Source: Williamsia sp. 1138
GTDB lineage: Bacteria > Actinomycetota > Actinomycetes > Mycobacteriales > Mycobacteriaceae
NCBI RefSeq assembly: GCF_002095435.2
Contig: NZ_MJEJ02000054.1
Coordinates: forward strand, 62,001-126,000
DNA: 64,000 nt
Reading direction: 5' to 3'
The position numbers and the translations under genes are program-made. Below are positions 1-10,800 of the stretch, piece after piece (position 1 is the stretch's first letter; every line of letters begins with the position of its first letter). Under the pieces are notes generated by a model. That model made no database searches. It saw nothing but the letters and a program-made list of their open reading frames with translations, and was not told where the DNA came from.

Positions 1-2939
1 AGCGCCGTGTGCAGATCCAGCAGCGGCACGTGCTGATGATCTCCAACGGTGAGCTCCGCGGCGACAAAGCGTTGCACGACATCGTCGATGGTGTCGCCCG
101 GCGACCAGCGGACGCGAGTGGGCACGGTGTTGATCAGCATGCCCACGATTCGGTCGATTCCGTCGACGTCCTCACCACGCCCCGCGGTGGTCGAACCGAA
201 GACCACATCGCTGCGGCTCATCAGAGCACCGACGAGAATGCCCCAGGCCGTGGTCATGACGGTGCCCTCGCTGACCGATCGCGACCGGGCGTAGGCGGTC
301 AGTGCCTGCCGATGGTCGCGGCTCAGCTCGCGGCGCCGGCGGCCGAACCCGGTCCCTGCCGCACCGTCCGGCAGCGCCGCGGAGATCAGTGTCGGGCCGT
401 CGATACCTTCGAGATAGTGCTGCCAGGCCGCCACCTCACGCTCGGGGGTGCGCTCGCGCGACCACCAGCGCAGGAAGTCGCGGTGTTGGGGGGCCGCGGA
501 GTCCAAACTCCCACCGCCATAGGCGGTCACGATGTCGTTCCAGATCAGGGCCACCGACCAGCCGTCGGCGATGAGGTGGTGCACGGTCTGGACGAGTCGA
601 TGTCGCCCTTCCCCCAGGGTGATCAGGGTGTAGCGCATGAGCGGGGGCCTGGTGAGGTCGAACCGTCGCTCACGCTCCCGGGCAGCGGTCTGATCGACGA
701 ACTCCGCTGCCTCGTCATCATTTCCACCCGGGAAGGTCAGCGTGCGGAATTCCGGGGCGTGTGCAGAGCCGATCACCCCGACGACCCCACCGGACCGGGT
801 CGTGTGAAAGCCGGTCGCCAGGGCACCATGCCGCATGATCACCGAACGGGCGGCCTGCTCGAGTCTGGCCACGTCGACAGGTCCGGACAGCTCGACGATC
901 TGCTGGACCGCGTACGGATCGGGCCCGCGTGAAGCGACAGAGTGAAAGTAGATCCCGGACTGTACCGAGGTCACCGGCAGTACCTCACGCACTTCGCCTG
1001 CCGTCGCGGAGATCTCGGCGATCTCCTGGGCATCGAGCTGGACCAGAGGCGATCCGGACTCGGAGTTCTGCGGCTGTGTCACCGACGCGGATTCGGTCAA
1101 GACCGTGGCCAACCGTTCGGGGGTCCGATGGGCGACGATGTCCTGTGACCGGAGCCGCAGTCCCTCTGGCCGTAGCGCCAGTGCCACCTTCACCGCGACG
1201 ATGCTGTCTCCGCCCAGTGCGAAGAAGTCATCGTCGACGCTGACCTTCTCGACTCCGAGGGTGGCGGCGAAGACATCGCACAGGAGCTGCTCACCCGGGG
1301 TACGGGGGGCGATCGAGCTGCCGCGTCGAGGTTCGCTCGGCGCAGGCAACGCGCTGCGATCCACCTTGCCGTTCGCGGTGACCGCGAAGGCGTCGAGCAC
1401 CGTCAGGCTCGTGGGCACCATGTAGTCCGGCAACCGGTCCCGGCACCACATCTCGAGCTCCTCGAGATCAACTGTGGTGCCGAGATTCTGGGTCACATAG
1501 CCGACGAGATTGTCGGCTCCCGCACTGTTGCCGGCCAAGGACACGACGGCCTGGCGAACCTTCGGGTGCCCGGAGATGATCACTTCGATCTCTTCGAGTT
1601 CGACTCGTCGCCCGCGGATCTTGACCTGGTTGTCCGCCCGGCCCAGAAACTCCAGCGTTCCGTCTTCGCGCCACCTGGCGAGGTCCCCGGTGCGATACAT
1701 CCGCGACCCGTCTGGGTCGAAGGGATTCGACACGAACTTGGCGGCGGTCAAGGTGGGGTTACCGACATATCCACGGCCCAGCAGGAATCCGGCGGCGTAC
1801 AGTTCGCCACCGACGCCGATCGGAACCGGTGCCAGATCGTCGTCGAGGACGTACAACTGGGTATGCGGGTTCGGACGGCCAATCGAGGTCGCGATCCTCT
1901 CCGCCTGGTCACGGTAGATGACGTGGGATACCCCGATGGTCGCCTCGGCCGGTCCATACCCGTGATACAGGGTGGTGGACAACTGCTCTCGGAACCTACT
2001 GAACAGATCAGGGGTCAGGACCTCGCCTCCGCACCAGACGTGCCGGACGGGGGCCAATGCGGAATCTGCCTCGATCGATCTCTCGCGATCGAGGGCCAGC
2101 AGGGCATCGAGCATCGATGACACCAGGTACAGATATGTGACCCGTTCGGCGGCGATGAGGTCCAGGAGGTACTCGGGGTCCTTCTCACCACCCGGCGCCG
2201 CGACCACCACATACCCGCCGGAGACCAGCGGCAGCAGGATCTCGTTGATCGAGATGTCGAACGCCAGCGGCGCTTTGAACAGCGACGCATCGTCGCGGCC
2301 GAACATGAGTATGTGGTCTCGCTGCCACACCAGCCGCTCACAGATGGCCTCGTGGCGGATCATCGCACCCTTCGGGGTGCCGGTCGATCCCGACGTGAAG
2401 ATCACGTAGGCCAGCTGGGCACCGCGGATGTCGACCGGCGGCAGCGGTGGCGCGGCGCGTTCGAAGTGCCAGTCCCCGAGACTCACGCCGACGGTGTCGA
2501 CCGGCCAGTCCGATCGATCATCGGGGTCCACGAGCGCGATTGCCACCGCGGCGTCGGCGATCACCTGCCGGCGTCGCGGCATCGGCCACTGCGGATCCAC
2601 CGGGACGAATGCACCACCAGCGGCCATCGAGGCGAGTACGGCGACGACCATCTCGGCCGATCGGGGCATTCCGATCGCGACGCGGCTTTCGCCGGTCACC
2701 CCGGACCGCCGCAGACGATCAGCCAACTCCCCCACCCTGATGGACAGTTCGCGATAGGTCAGCCGCGTTGTTCCGTCGACGAGCGCAAGCGCATCCGGCG
2801 TGGCAGCGACAGCCGCAGCGAAGAGATCCGGGACGTTCGTTGTCACCGTCGGCGACGATCGGTCGTTCCACTGCTCGTGCAGCAGCGCCATCTCCCGGCC
2901 GGCCGTGTGCGAGTCTCCGGGATGCCCGAATGTCGTCAT
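1..2939 (-). CDS. Non-ribosomal peptide synthetase, A-T-C start, C-terminus cut by window edge
   Basis: This is the first 979 residues of an NRPS that continues past the left edge. The visible order is adenylation (A3 motif TSGSTGTPKG near residue 183, then YRTGDLARW and NGKVDRSALP), carrier (GGDSIV near 578) and condensation (HHLIADGW near 789, opening with LPVTSVQSG as in domains that accept D-configured donors). There is no condensation domain before the A domain. Read against GrsA, the specificity residues are D-I-N-Y-V-C-G-I-G-K, 8 of 10 identical to the code known for N5-formyl-N5-hydroxyornithine (DINYWGGIGK). This fits the adjacent formyltransferase and the ornithine monooxygenase of the main operon. 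The start was chosen as the ATG at 2939. An iron box lies directly upstream and no ribosome-binding site is visible, so the message may be leaderless. A later ATG at 2891 is possible. The family is certain; the substrate is inferred. Confidence 0.93.
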   Translation of the reverse strand, partial: MTTFGHPGDSHTAGREMALLHEQWNDRSSPTVTTNVPDLFAAAVAATPDALALVDGTTRLTYRELSIRVGELADRLRRSGVTGESRVAIGMPRSAEMVVAVLASMAAGGAFVPVDPQWPMPRRRQVIADAAVAIALVDPDDRSDWPVDTVGVSLGDWHFERAAPPLPPVDIRGAQLAYVIFTSGSTGTPKGAMIRHEAICERLVWQRDHILMFGRDDASLFKAPLAFDISINEILLPLVSGGYVVVAAPGGEKDPEYLLDLIAAERVTYLYLVSSMLDALLALDRERSIEADSALAPVRHVWCGGEVLTPDLFSRFREQLSTTLYHGYGPAEATIGVSHVIYRDQAERIATSIGRPNPHTQLYVLDDDLAPVPIGVGGELYAAGFLLGRGYVGNPTLTAAKFVSNPFDPDGSRMYRTGDLARWREDGTLEFLGRADNQVKIRGRRVELEEIEVIISGHPKVRQAVVSLAGNSAGADNLVGYVTQNLGTTVDLEELEMWCRDRLPDYMVPTSLTVLDAFAVTANGKVDRSALPAPSEPRRGSSIAPRTPGEQLLCDVFAATLGVEKVSVDDDFFALGGDSIVAVKVALALRPEGLRLRSQDIVAHRTPERLATVLTESASVTQPQNSESGSPLVQLDAQEIAEISATAGEVREVLPVTSVQSGIYFHSVASRGPDPYAVQQIVELSGPVDVARLEQAARSVIMRHGALATGFHTTRSGGVVGVIGSAHAPEFRTLTFPGGNDDEAAEFVDQTAARERERRFDLTRPPLMRYTLITLGEGRHRLVQTVHHLIADGWSVALIWNDIVTAYGGGSLDSAAPQHRDFLRWWSRERTPEREVAAWQHYLEGIDGPTLISAALPDGAAGTGFGRRRRELSRDHRQALTAYARSRSVSEGTVMTTAWGILVGALMSRSDVVFGSTTAGRGEDVDGIDRIVGMLINTVPTRVRWSPGDTIDDVVQRFVAAELTVGDHQHVPLLDLHTA

Positions 2940-2958
2940 GTGGTTTAGGCTACCCTAG
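2940..2958. promoter_or_regulatory. IdeR/DmdR-type iron box between divergent NRPS and formyltransferase
   Basis: The core TTTAGGCTACCCTAG matches about 14 of 19 positions of the mycobacterial IdeR consensus, including the central TAGGCTA and CCTA. It lies between two divergent siderophore genes and touches the NRPS start codon. A TAGCCT hexamer (a TANNNT -10 element) on the minus strand at -13 to -8 from that ATG lies inside the box, so repressor binding should block RNA polymerase directly. Confidence 0.8.
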
Positions 2959-3020
2959 ACTTATATGAGTTCTACTGCTGGTCTGGCCCGACGAAAGTGC
3001 TGCACAGAAGGGTTCCTGCC

Positions 3021-3710
3021 GTGATCCTGGTCGGTTCGGGAGCCCTGTTCTGGCGCGCCGCGGCCCATGCCGCCTCAGCAGGCAAGACCCTCGACGCAGT
3101 CATCCACCCCGAGGGCGAAGTCGTTCCGGCCTGGGCCCGCGATCTGGAATGTGTGGCCACTACGGACGTCAACGAACTGGCCGACGGTATCGACGAGGTC
3201 ACCTCTGACCAACTCGTGTGCTCAGTGGGCAATCCGTTCATCTTTCGCCGGCCGATCCTCGAACTCGACCTGACCATCGTGAACATCCACGGCGGACCCC
3301 TTCCGCAGTATCGAGGTTTGCCCATCGCGGCCGCCGTGTTCGCAATCATGCAGTCGGAAAAGGAGTTCGGCGTGACATTGCACCGCGTCGACGCGGGGAT
3401 CGACACCGGCGCCATCATCGATCGACGTATGTTCCCGATATCGGATTCGGTGACCCTGGAGACCCTCTCGCTACAGGTGACCGAGGCCTGCCACGAGATG
3501 TTCACCGACAATCTCGACACTCTCGACCGGGAGCCTCGATCAACAGGTGCGCTCGAGACCGGTTCCTCAGGTGAGTATTTCGGCATGAAGAAGCTCAGGA
3601 CCATCGGTGATCACCGCGATCATCCCAACTTCGACCGCGCGACCGACCTGGGCGTACTCGCGGAGTTCTACCCGTCGTACCGCGAGCTGTTCGACGCCGC
3701 GCGCCGCTGA
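3021..3710 (+). CDS. N5-hydroxyornithine formyltransferase (formyl_transferase family)
   Basis: Predicted to transfer a formyl group from N10-formyl-tetrahydrofolate to N5-hydroxyornithine, creating the hydroxamate iron ligand before NRPS loading. The family's Asn-His-Asp active site is visible in VNIHGGPLPQYRG and AGIDTGAIID; the usual SLLP after the histidine is GGPLP here. At about 229 residues it is shorter than methionyl-tRNA formyltransferase (about 310) and lacks the C-terminal tRNA-binding domain, as siderophore formyltransferases do. The GTG at 3021 has an AGAAGG ribosome-binding site about 10 bases upstream; an in-frame GTG at 2997 would add eight residues. It diverges from the partial NRPS across an iron box and converges on the binding-protein gene. 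The exact substrate is inferred from context: an ornithine N-monooxygenase and an A domain with a formyl-hydroxyornithine-like code are both present. Confidence 0.85.
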   Translation: MILVGSGALFWRAAAHAASAGKTLDAVIHPEGEVVPAWARDLECVATTDVNELADGIDEVTSDQLVCSVGNPFIFRRPILELDLTIVNIHGGPLPQYRGLPIAAAVFAIMQSEKEFGVTLHRVDAGIDTGAIIDRRMFPISDSVTLETLSLQVTEACHEMFTDNLDTLDREPRSTGALETGSSGEYFGMKKLRTIGDHRDHPNFDRATDLGVLAEFYPSYRELFDAARR

Positions 3711-3724
3711 GCTGACAAGAGAAA

Positions 3725-3754
3725 GGTGGCGCCGACATCGACGTCGGCGCCACC
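3725..3754. terminator. Bidirectional hairpin between convergent genes
   Basis: A perfect 12-base-pair inverted repeat (GGTGGCGCCGAC and its complement) with a six-base loop fills the 59-base gap between the formyltransferase and binding-protein stop codons. Weak GAGA/TCTC complementarity flanks it and there is no long T-tract. It probably terminates both transcripts. Confidence 0.8.
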
Positions 3755-3769
3755 CTCTCGTTCCGAATG

Positions 3770-4738
3770 CTACTGCTGCGGAAGCTTGGCCAGCTGTTCG
3801 TCCAGACTGTTCAAGCTCGCCATTCCCGACGAGTAGGTGAACGGATCGGTGTATGCCACGGCGAGAACACGACCGGCCTGAACGGCGGGGAGGCTCTTGA
3901 ACAACTCCGAGTCGAGCATCGCCTGCACCTCCGGCGACGCCGACCCGTCCGGCTTGACCGGGTACACGATCACATCGTAGTCAGCGAGCATCCCGAGCTG
4001 CTCGTACGAGCGCTCCTGCCCCTCCGCCGTGGGGAAGGTCAGGCCCGCGGCCTCGAGCTTGTGTGGCACATAGGTTCCTGAGTTCTGGTCCCAGAAGGTA
4101 CCCGGCGCCCAGGACGCGACGGCCACGAACTTCTTTCCGTCGATCTTGTCGGCGTACTTCTGGTGGATCTCGTCGGCCCGCGCGTGGAACTGATCCTTCT
4201 GCTCCTGTGCCTGCTCGGACATCCCCGCGATACCTGCCGCCTCGTCGAAGGTCTCGTACCAGTCGGTGACCAGCAACGACCCACCTTCGAGATTCACCAC
4301 CGGCGCAATGGCCTTCAGCTTCTCTTTGTCGATGGCCTCCCAGTGCTTCTCGAGCACGTTACCGACGATGAGATCCGGCTCGAGGGCGAGAATTGCTTCA
4401 TAGTCCGGCTGGGAGATGGTGCCGACCTTCGGCAAGCTCTGGTATTTCTCCCAGGCTGCCGTGTCCTCGCCGAAGTAGTCCTCGGTGTACTTGTCCGGCA
4501 CACCGACGACGTTGTCGCTGCCCAGGCTCAACAAGGCCTCGGCCGACCCACGCAACGCGACGATGCGCTGAGGGTTCGCCGGGATCTCCACCGGACCATC
4601 CACCGATTCGACGGTGACGGTCTCGCCGGACTCTGCATTGTCGTCCGAGCTGTCAGAACATCCCGTCATCAGCACCACCAGGAACATCGACAGCGCAGCC
4701 AGCAATGACCACGGTCTCAATTTCTTCCACGTATTCAT
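3770..4738 (-). CDS. Iron-siderophore ABC transporter substrate-binding lipoprotein (FecB/FepB type)
   Basis: This 322-residue protein starts with a lipoprotein signal: KK, a hydrophobic stretch, then LMTGC with the lipidated Cys near residue 27. The mature part is a periplasmic-binding-protein fold of the iron(III)-siderophore class (VEIPANPQRIVAL, then LALEPDLIVG). It should capture the ferric siderophore outside the membrane. A GAGGATAA ribosome-binding region precedes the ATG. It lies 62 bases downstream of the large NRPS stop in the same direction, so it is probably the last gene of the siderophore operon. No FecCD-type permease or FepC ATPase is in the window; the matching import channel must lie elsewhere, or be the ABC pair at 31-34.6 kb if that pair imports. 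Confidence 0.88.
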   Translation of the reverse strand: MNTWKKLRPWSLLAALSMFLVVLMTGCSDSSDDNAESGETVTVESVDGPVEIPANPQRIVALRGSAEALLSLGSDNVVGVPDKYTEDYFGEDTAAWEKYQSLPKVGTISQPDYEAILALEPDLIVGNVLEKHWEAIDKEKLKAIAPVVNLEGGSLLVTDWYETFDEAAGIAGMSEQAQEQKDQFHARADEIHQKYADKIDGKKFVAVASWAPGTFWDQNSGTYVPHKLEAAGLTFPTAEGQERSYEQLGMLADYDVIVYPVKPDGSASPEVQAMLDSELFKSLPAVQAGRVLAVAYTDPFTYSSGMASLNSLDEQLAKLPQQ

Positions 4739-4800
4739 TTATCCTCTTTCCTCACCCGGAAACCGTTCCAGGGTGTCCAGCAACACGGTTCGTACTTCAT

Positions 4801-7800
4801 TCACTGTCGGGTACCAGAGATGAACCGGCGCAACCGGCCTCCCCACTGCGCGACGACATCGTCATCGAGCATCTCTCTATGCCCCTTGATGGTCGTAGAA
4901 TATTCCACCTTTCCGACGATGTGCTCGCGCCAGTTATATGTGTCGAGATTGCCGCGCTCGGAAGCCTGTAACAGCAAAGCATCCGCGTGAACCTGTCCCT
5001 GAGTCGGCCTCGAAAGGTGCTCGGTGGCGGTGGCTCCGGACTTCAGCATTCCCCGCACATCGGATTCGCTGACACCCGGCCACAAGGGCGCGACGTGAAC
5101 AGCGTGGGCAACAAGTTCGTCAATCGAAGTAATTTCTTTGGAATCAGCGATATCGAATGCGTAGCAGAAGTCGATGATCGACTCCTCGATCGACATCCGG
5201 TCCCAGAACCCTGGTTCCGGGGTGGGCCCGGAATCGAGGAGCGTGAGGGTGAGCACGCGGGAATCGCTGTGTTTCTCGATGAGTTTTGCGAGTGCGAACG
5301 CCAGATGGGCGCCGTACGACCATCCGAGCAGATGGATGTCCTCACCGGCAGCCACATCGTCGACGATGTCGTAATACCAACGCGCCGTGGATTCCAGGTC
5401 ACCCATATCGATATCCGGATCGAAGAGCGCCACATTCTGCAGGCCGTGGACAGCCATTCCTTCCGGTACATGGGCCACCAGACGCTCGTACATGACCGCC
5501 GATCCCGACGCCGGGTACACGCAGAACAAGTGCTGCCGGTTGCCCGTCTCCTGCGCCGGAGACAGTTCCAGCACTACCGACTCACGGAGTTGATCGGCGT
5601 CCGTGTGGGCTGTGGAGCGGTCGACCAGGTCCGCCACCGCCGACAGCACAGGGTTTTCGAAGATGTGCCGTACCCCGACCACCACCCCGAACTCTGCCGC
5701 TATCCGAGAAGCCAACCGCACCGCGGTGAACGAGTGTCCGCCCAGCGCGAAGAAGTCGTCATCGGCAGACAGTTCCACATCCTCGAGGCCGAGTACTGCC
5801 GCGACGAGTTCGCCGACCGCTCGCTCGGTGCCGGGCGACAGCTGTCGGCCGCCGCCGCCGATTCCGCCCAGATCAACTGCGGGCAAAGCTCTTCGGTCCA
5901 GCTTTCCGTTGGCCGTCACCGGCAGCATCTCGAGCGTGGTGAACGCGGTCGGCACCATGTGGGCCGGCAACCTGGTTCCCGTCCAGTCACGCAGGTGCGC
6001 GGCGAACGTCACCGGGTCGAGGTCGGGTTCGTAGGAGGTGACGTAGGCGACCAGGGTCTTGCCTGCCACCGGGTGATCCACGGCGATCACCGCCGCCGCC
6101 GACACCCGCGGATGCGTGTCCAGGATCGCCGCGACTTCACCGGGTTCCACCCGCTGCCCGCGAATCTTGATCTGGTCGTCGGCACGCCCCACGTATTCCA
6201 GCTGTCCATGGATATTCGATCGGACCAGATCGCCGGTCCGGTAGAGCCTTTCACCACACCGTTGCGGGTCGGCGACGAACCGGGACGCGGTCAGACCGAA
6301 CCGGTCGTGATATCCCCGCGCCACCTGCGCACCCGACAGGTACAACTCACCGACCACTCCGGCCGGGACCGGTCGTAGCCACGAGTCGAGCACCGCCACT
6401 GCGGAGTTCGACACCGGTCGACCGATCGGGACGTGACCTTCGCGCGCAGCACCGGAATCGGCCGCGCAGTCGAAGTACATCACTTCGCCGGCCTCTGTCG
6501 GTCCGTAGATGTTGAGGACCTTCGCGCCGAGCGTCGATTCGACCGACTCTGCCAGACTCCAGCGCAATGCCTCGCCGGCGAGCATCACCTCGCCCACCCG
6601 GGCCCCCGCGTCCGCTCGAACGTTCTCCACCAGGACGTCGGCCATCGACGGCACGAAGTTCACCCGTTCGACGCCCCGACGCGTGAGGGTGTCTGCGATC
6701 TTCCACGGATCACGATGGTCTCCGGCGGCGAGCACCACGACCGGATGCCCCTCGACCAACGGTGACAGCAATTCGGGTAGCGACACGTCGAACCCGATCG
6801 GTGTCTTGGCGAGCACCCCACCTGCCAGCGGATAGGTCTCACGACCCCAGAGCAAGCGGTTCGCCAACGCTCGATGCGACACCACCACGCCCTTCGGGCG
6901 ACCCGTCGTCCCCGAGGTGTAGATCAGATACGCCGCATCATCGATGAGCAGTTCACGACTGCGATGCGAGTCGTCGATCGGCGAATCAGACTGGTGGGCA
7001 ATGCTGCTGTCGTGCACGTCGATGGTGGCCACTGCATCCACCACAGTCGTCTCGATGTCCGCCGGGGGTCGCCACCCCGCCGAGTTCGTCACGATCACGG
7101 CCGGCGACGAATCGCTGAGCAGGTAGGCGATCCGGTCTTCCGGTTGGTCCGGATCCACGGGAAGGTAGGCGCCGCCGGCGCGGAGCACCGCGGCGACCAT
7201 CACCGGTAGCCATTCATCGCGGCGGCCGACCACCGCAACGTGATCACCGACCCGGACTCCTGCGGCGAACAGTTGCCGCGCAACCTGATTGACCCGGCTG
7301 TCGAACTCGGCAAACGACCATTCGGCGGCCCCGTGCACCACGGCCGTCCGTGACCCGTGTACGGCAGCAGCCGACGAGAGCAATGCGTCGACTGTGCCGA
7401 TCGCATCCCCCCGGCCCTCGACACGCCCAGCGCTCTCGACAGGACCGGTGCTCTCGACAGGATCGATGTAGGTCATGTATTCCCGGCCGAGTGGCTCGGC
7501 AACTGCGAGTGAGACATCCAGTTCGTCGACGATCCCTTCGAGGACCTTGACGAAGGTGGCGATGAACCGCCTGATCGTGGATTCCTCGTAGAGATCGACG
7601 GCGTAGGACAGGTTCGCGTCCACGCCTTCGCCGTCGTCGACGAAGAAGAGGTCGAGATCTGCCTTGACCACCCCGAGGCTGCCGCCGAGCGGCTCGAGCA
7701 GGTCCAGGCCGGAGCGAGCGAGGAGGTCCCGCTCGTGTGGGTCGGCGGACTGCGCGACGTAGCTCACCAGCACCTGGACCAAGGGGTTGGCGCCGGCGAC

Positions 7801-10800
7801 GTGCGCGCCGTGCATCGCGGCGACGATCTGATCGAACGGCACCCGCTGATGTTCGAAGGCCTCCAGCACCGTGTTCCGGGCGCGTGTGAGAACAGCCCGG
7901 TAGGTGTCCTGGGGGGACATGCGGTGGCGTATGGGCAGGGTGTTGACGAGATAGCCGACAGTGTCGGCCACGGCCTCGTCCTCACGCCCGCCCGCGGGTG
8001 ATCCCAGCACCACATCGGAGCCGGCCCCGAGACGGTTCATCGTCACCGCAGTCGCCGCGTGCAGGGCCATGAACATGGACACCTCGAGCTGTCCCGTGAC
8101 CAGTCGCAGACGTGCCATCAGGCTGCGCTCCAACGGGATCGTCACGTCGACACCCCGGAAACTCTGCCGGTCCGGTCGGGTGAAGTCTGGAGGGAGCGTC
8201 GACAACTCGGGTGCATCCGACAATTGGTCGGTCCAGTACCGCGCGGACTCAGAGAACCTGCCACTGTCGAACATCGAGCGCTGCCAGACGGCGAAGTCGG
8301 CGAATTGCACGGGCAGGGGCTCGAACGAAGGCGCCAGGCCGCGACGGCGCTCGGCATACGCACCCCACAGATCGCCGGACACCGCGCCGATGGACCCCTC
8401 GTCCACGAACGCGTGGTGCAGCGCCATCCCCACGACGTGACGATTGCCACCACGGTCGACGATCACACCGCGCACAGTCGAGTCTGCGCCGACCGAGATC
8501 GGCTTGCGTCCCCATTGTTCGATGAGTGTGATCGTGTCGGCGTCGCTGCGCCCGCGCGCCTCGATCCGATCGATCTGCAGCCACCGGTCCACCGACTCGG
8601 GTGGCCCGATGATCTGTGTGATCGCGCCGTCAGCAGCTTCGGCCAGCCTGGTGCGCAGCGGCTCATGACGGGCGACGACATCGCGCAGCGCGAGGGTCCA
8701 GGCGTCGACCGCCAGCTCCCCCGAGATGTGCCACAGGACGGTCACCGTGTACGTCGGGCTCGCGCCGGCGAGTTCGTCGATCACCCAGAGAGACTGTTGT
8801 CCATAGGACGCCGGGATCTGGGCCGGTCGCTCGATCTCGCCGACCCTCGGCAGCCCCGATCCCTCGGCCGCAGCGTCGGACCGGACGTCGCGATCGAGGA
8901 CTGCTGCCAGGCCGATCACCGTCGGGTGGTCGAAGATCGCCCGCACAGAGACCTGCCGGCCGAGCGTGTTGCTCAATCGTCCCGCGAGGCGCATCGCAAG
9001 GAGCGAATGCCCGCCCAGGCCGAAGAAGTCCGCGTCGACCGACACCTGCGACAACCCGAGCGTGTCGGCGACGGCATCGGCGATGGCTCGCTCCGTCTCT
9101 GTCCGGGGCTCGACGACGACGTGGTGGGCCACGTCGATCTCGGGCAGCCGGCGTGCGTCCACCTTGCCGTTCACGGTCAACGGAATGTCTTCGACCACAC
9201 CGATCGCCGACGGCACCATGTAATCGGGAAGCCGCGCCGCGAGATGGTCGCGGAGGTCGGACACCTCGAGGACTACACCCTCACCTGCCGGAACCACATA
9301 GGCATGCAACGCTTTTCCGGTCGTTTCCTTGCGGACGATCACCGTCGCCCTGGAAACGTCATCGCGGGCGACGAGCACGCTGGCGATCTCGGCGGGTTCG
9401 ATCCGGAAGCCGCGGATCTTCACTTGATCGTCGGAGCGGCCGAGATACTCCAAGGAGCCGTCGGGCAATCGCCGCATCAGATCGCCGGTGCGATACATCC
9501 GCTCGCCCGCCTGCCACGGATGAGCCACAAACGCCGCGGCGGTCTGACCCGGCCGTCCCTGGTACCCGCGCCCGATACCCACCCCGCTGAGATACAGCTC
9601 ACCGGCGACACCGGGCAGGACCGGGGTCATCGACCGGTCGAGAAGCATCGCCATGGTGTTGAAGATGGGCTGCCCGACGTTCGGGCGGTCGCTCTCCGCG
9701 AGATTGGCACCTAGTGCATTGATCGTGTATTCCGTGGGGCCGTAAAGGTTGTACGACCACATGCCCGGGCGTTCCCGCAGTGTTGTCCACAACGTCTCGG
9801 GCACGGCTTCACCACCGAGCGAGAACAGCGAGATACCACCGTGTTCGGATTCGGGACGCGGTGTGAACAGCCCCGACTCCACCAGCAGCTCCCCGTACGA
9901 AGGAGTCACGTCGAACCCGTCGATCCGGTTCTGCGCGTAGTAGGCGAGCAGCGCCGCCGGATCCTTTCTCATACTCTCGTCGATCACGTACACCGCGTGC
10001 CCGTCGAGCAACCAGAACAACTGCTCCCACGACGCGTCGAACGAAAACGACGTCGTGTGTGCGATCTTCATCGACTCTCCGCCGCGTCCCTCGGTCGCGG
10101 GCCGGAAGATCCGCTCGACGTGGTTGAAGAACATGTTGATCAGACCGCGGTAGGGAACCGCAACACCTTTCGGCTCCCCCGTCGACCCGGAGGTGTAGAT
10201 GATGTACGCCAGAGAGTCGGGATCAACGCGGCGGACCGTGTCACCGGTGTCGACCGGAGTGATCTCGTCATCGACCCGCAGCACCGCAGGCGCGGAGTCC
10301 GGCAACGATGGCACCAGGTCGCCGGACGTACACACGAGAGACGACTCTGAGTCTTCCAGGATGTACTCGACTCGTGCCGAGGGCAATTCGGTGTCGATGG
10401 GCACATATGCCGCACCGATCTCGAAGACGGCAAACATCGCGATCGCCATCCGGTGATCGCGGCGCAGGAACAGGGCGACCCGATCCTCCGGACCGATGCC
10501 ACATCGGATCAGTTCGGCGGCCATCGCACGGACCTGCGTCGACATCTCGCTGAACGTGAGACGTACGTCGCCGGATACCAGTGCGATCCGCTGAGGATGA
10601 GTTGCGACCTGCCTGGCCAGCAACGACGCGATCGTCTCCTGAGGAATCGGCCTCGCGACCAGTTCCGCCGTCACCCCGGCCGCTGCCTCGGCGTCGGACA
10701 AGACGGATATCCGGGCCATCGGGGCACCGGGGTCGGCGACGAACCCCTGCAGCACGGATACGAATCTCGCCATCAGCGCGACGACCTCGTCGGGTGAGAT

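Noticed and set aside
4739-4800. Iron box directly upstream of the binding-protein gene
   Set aside because: No IdeR-like sequence is in the 62-base gap; the gene is more simply the end of the operon.
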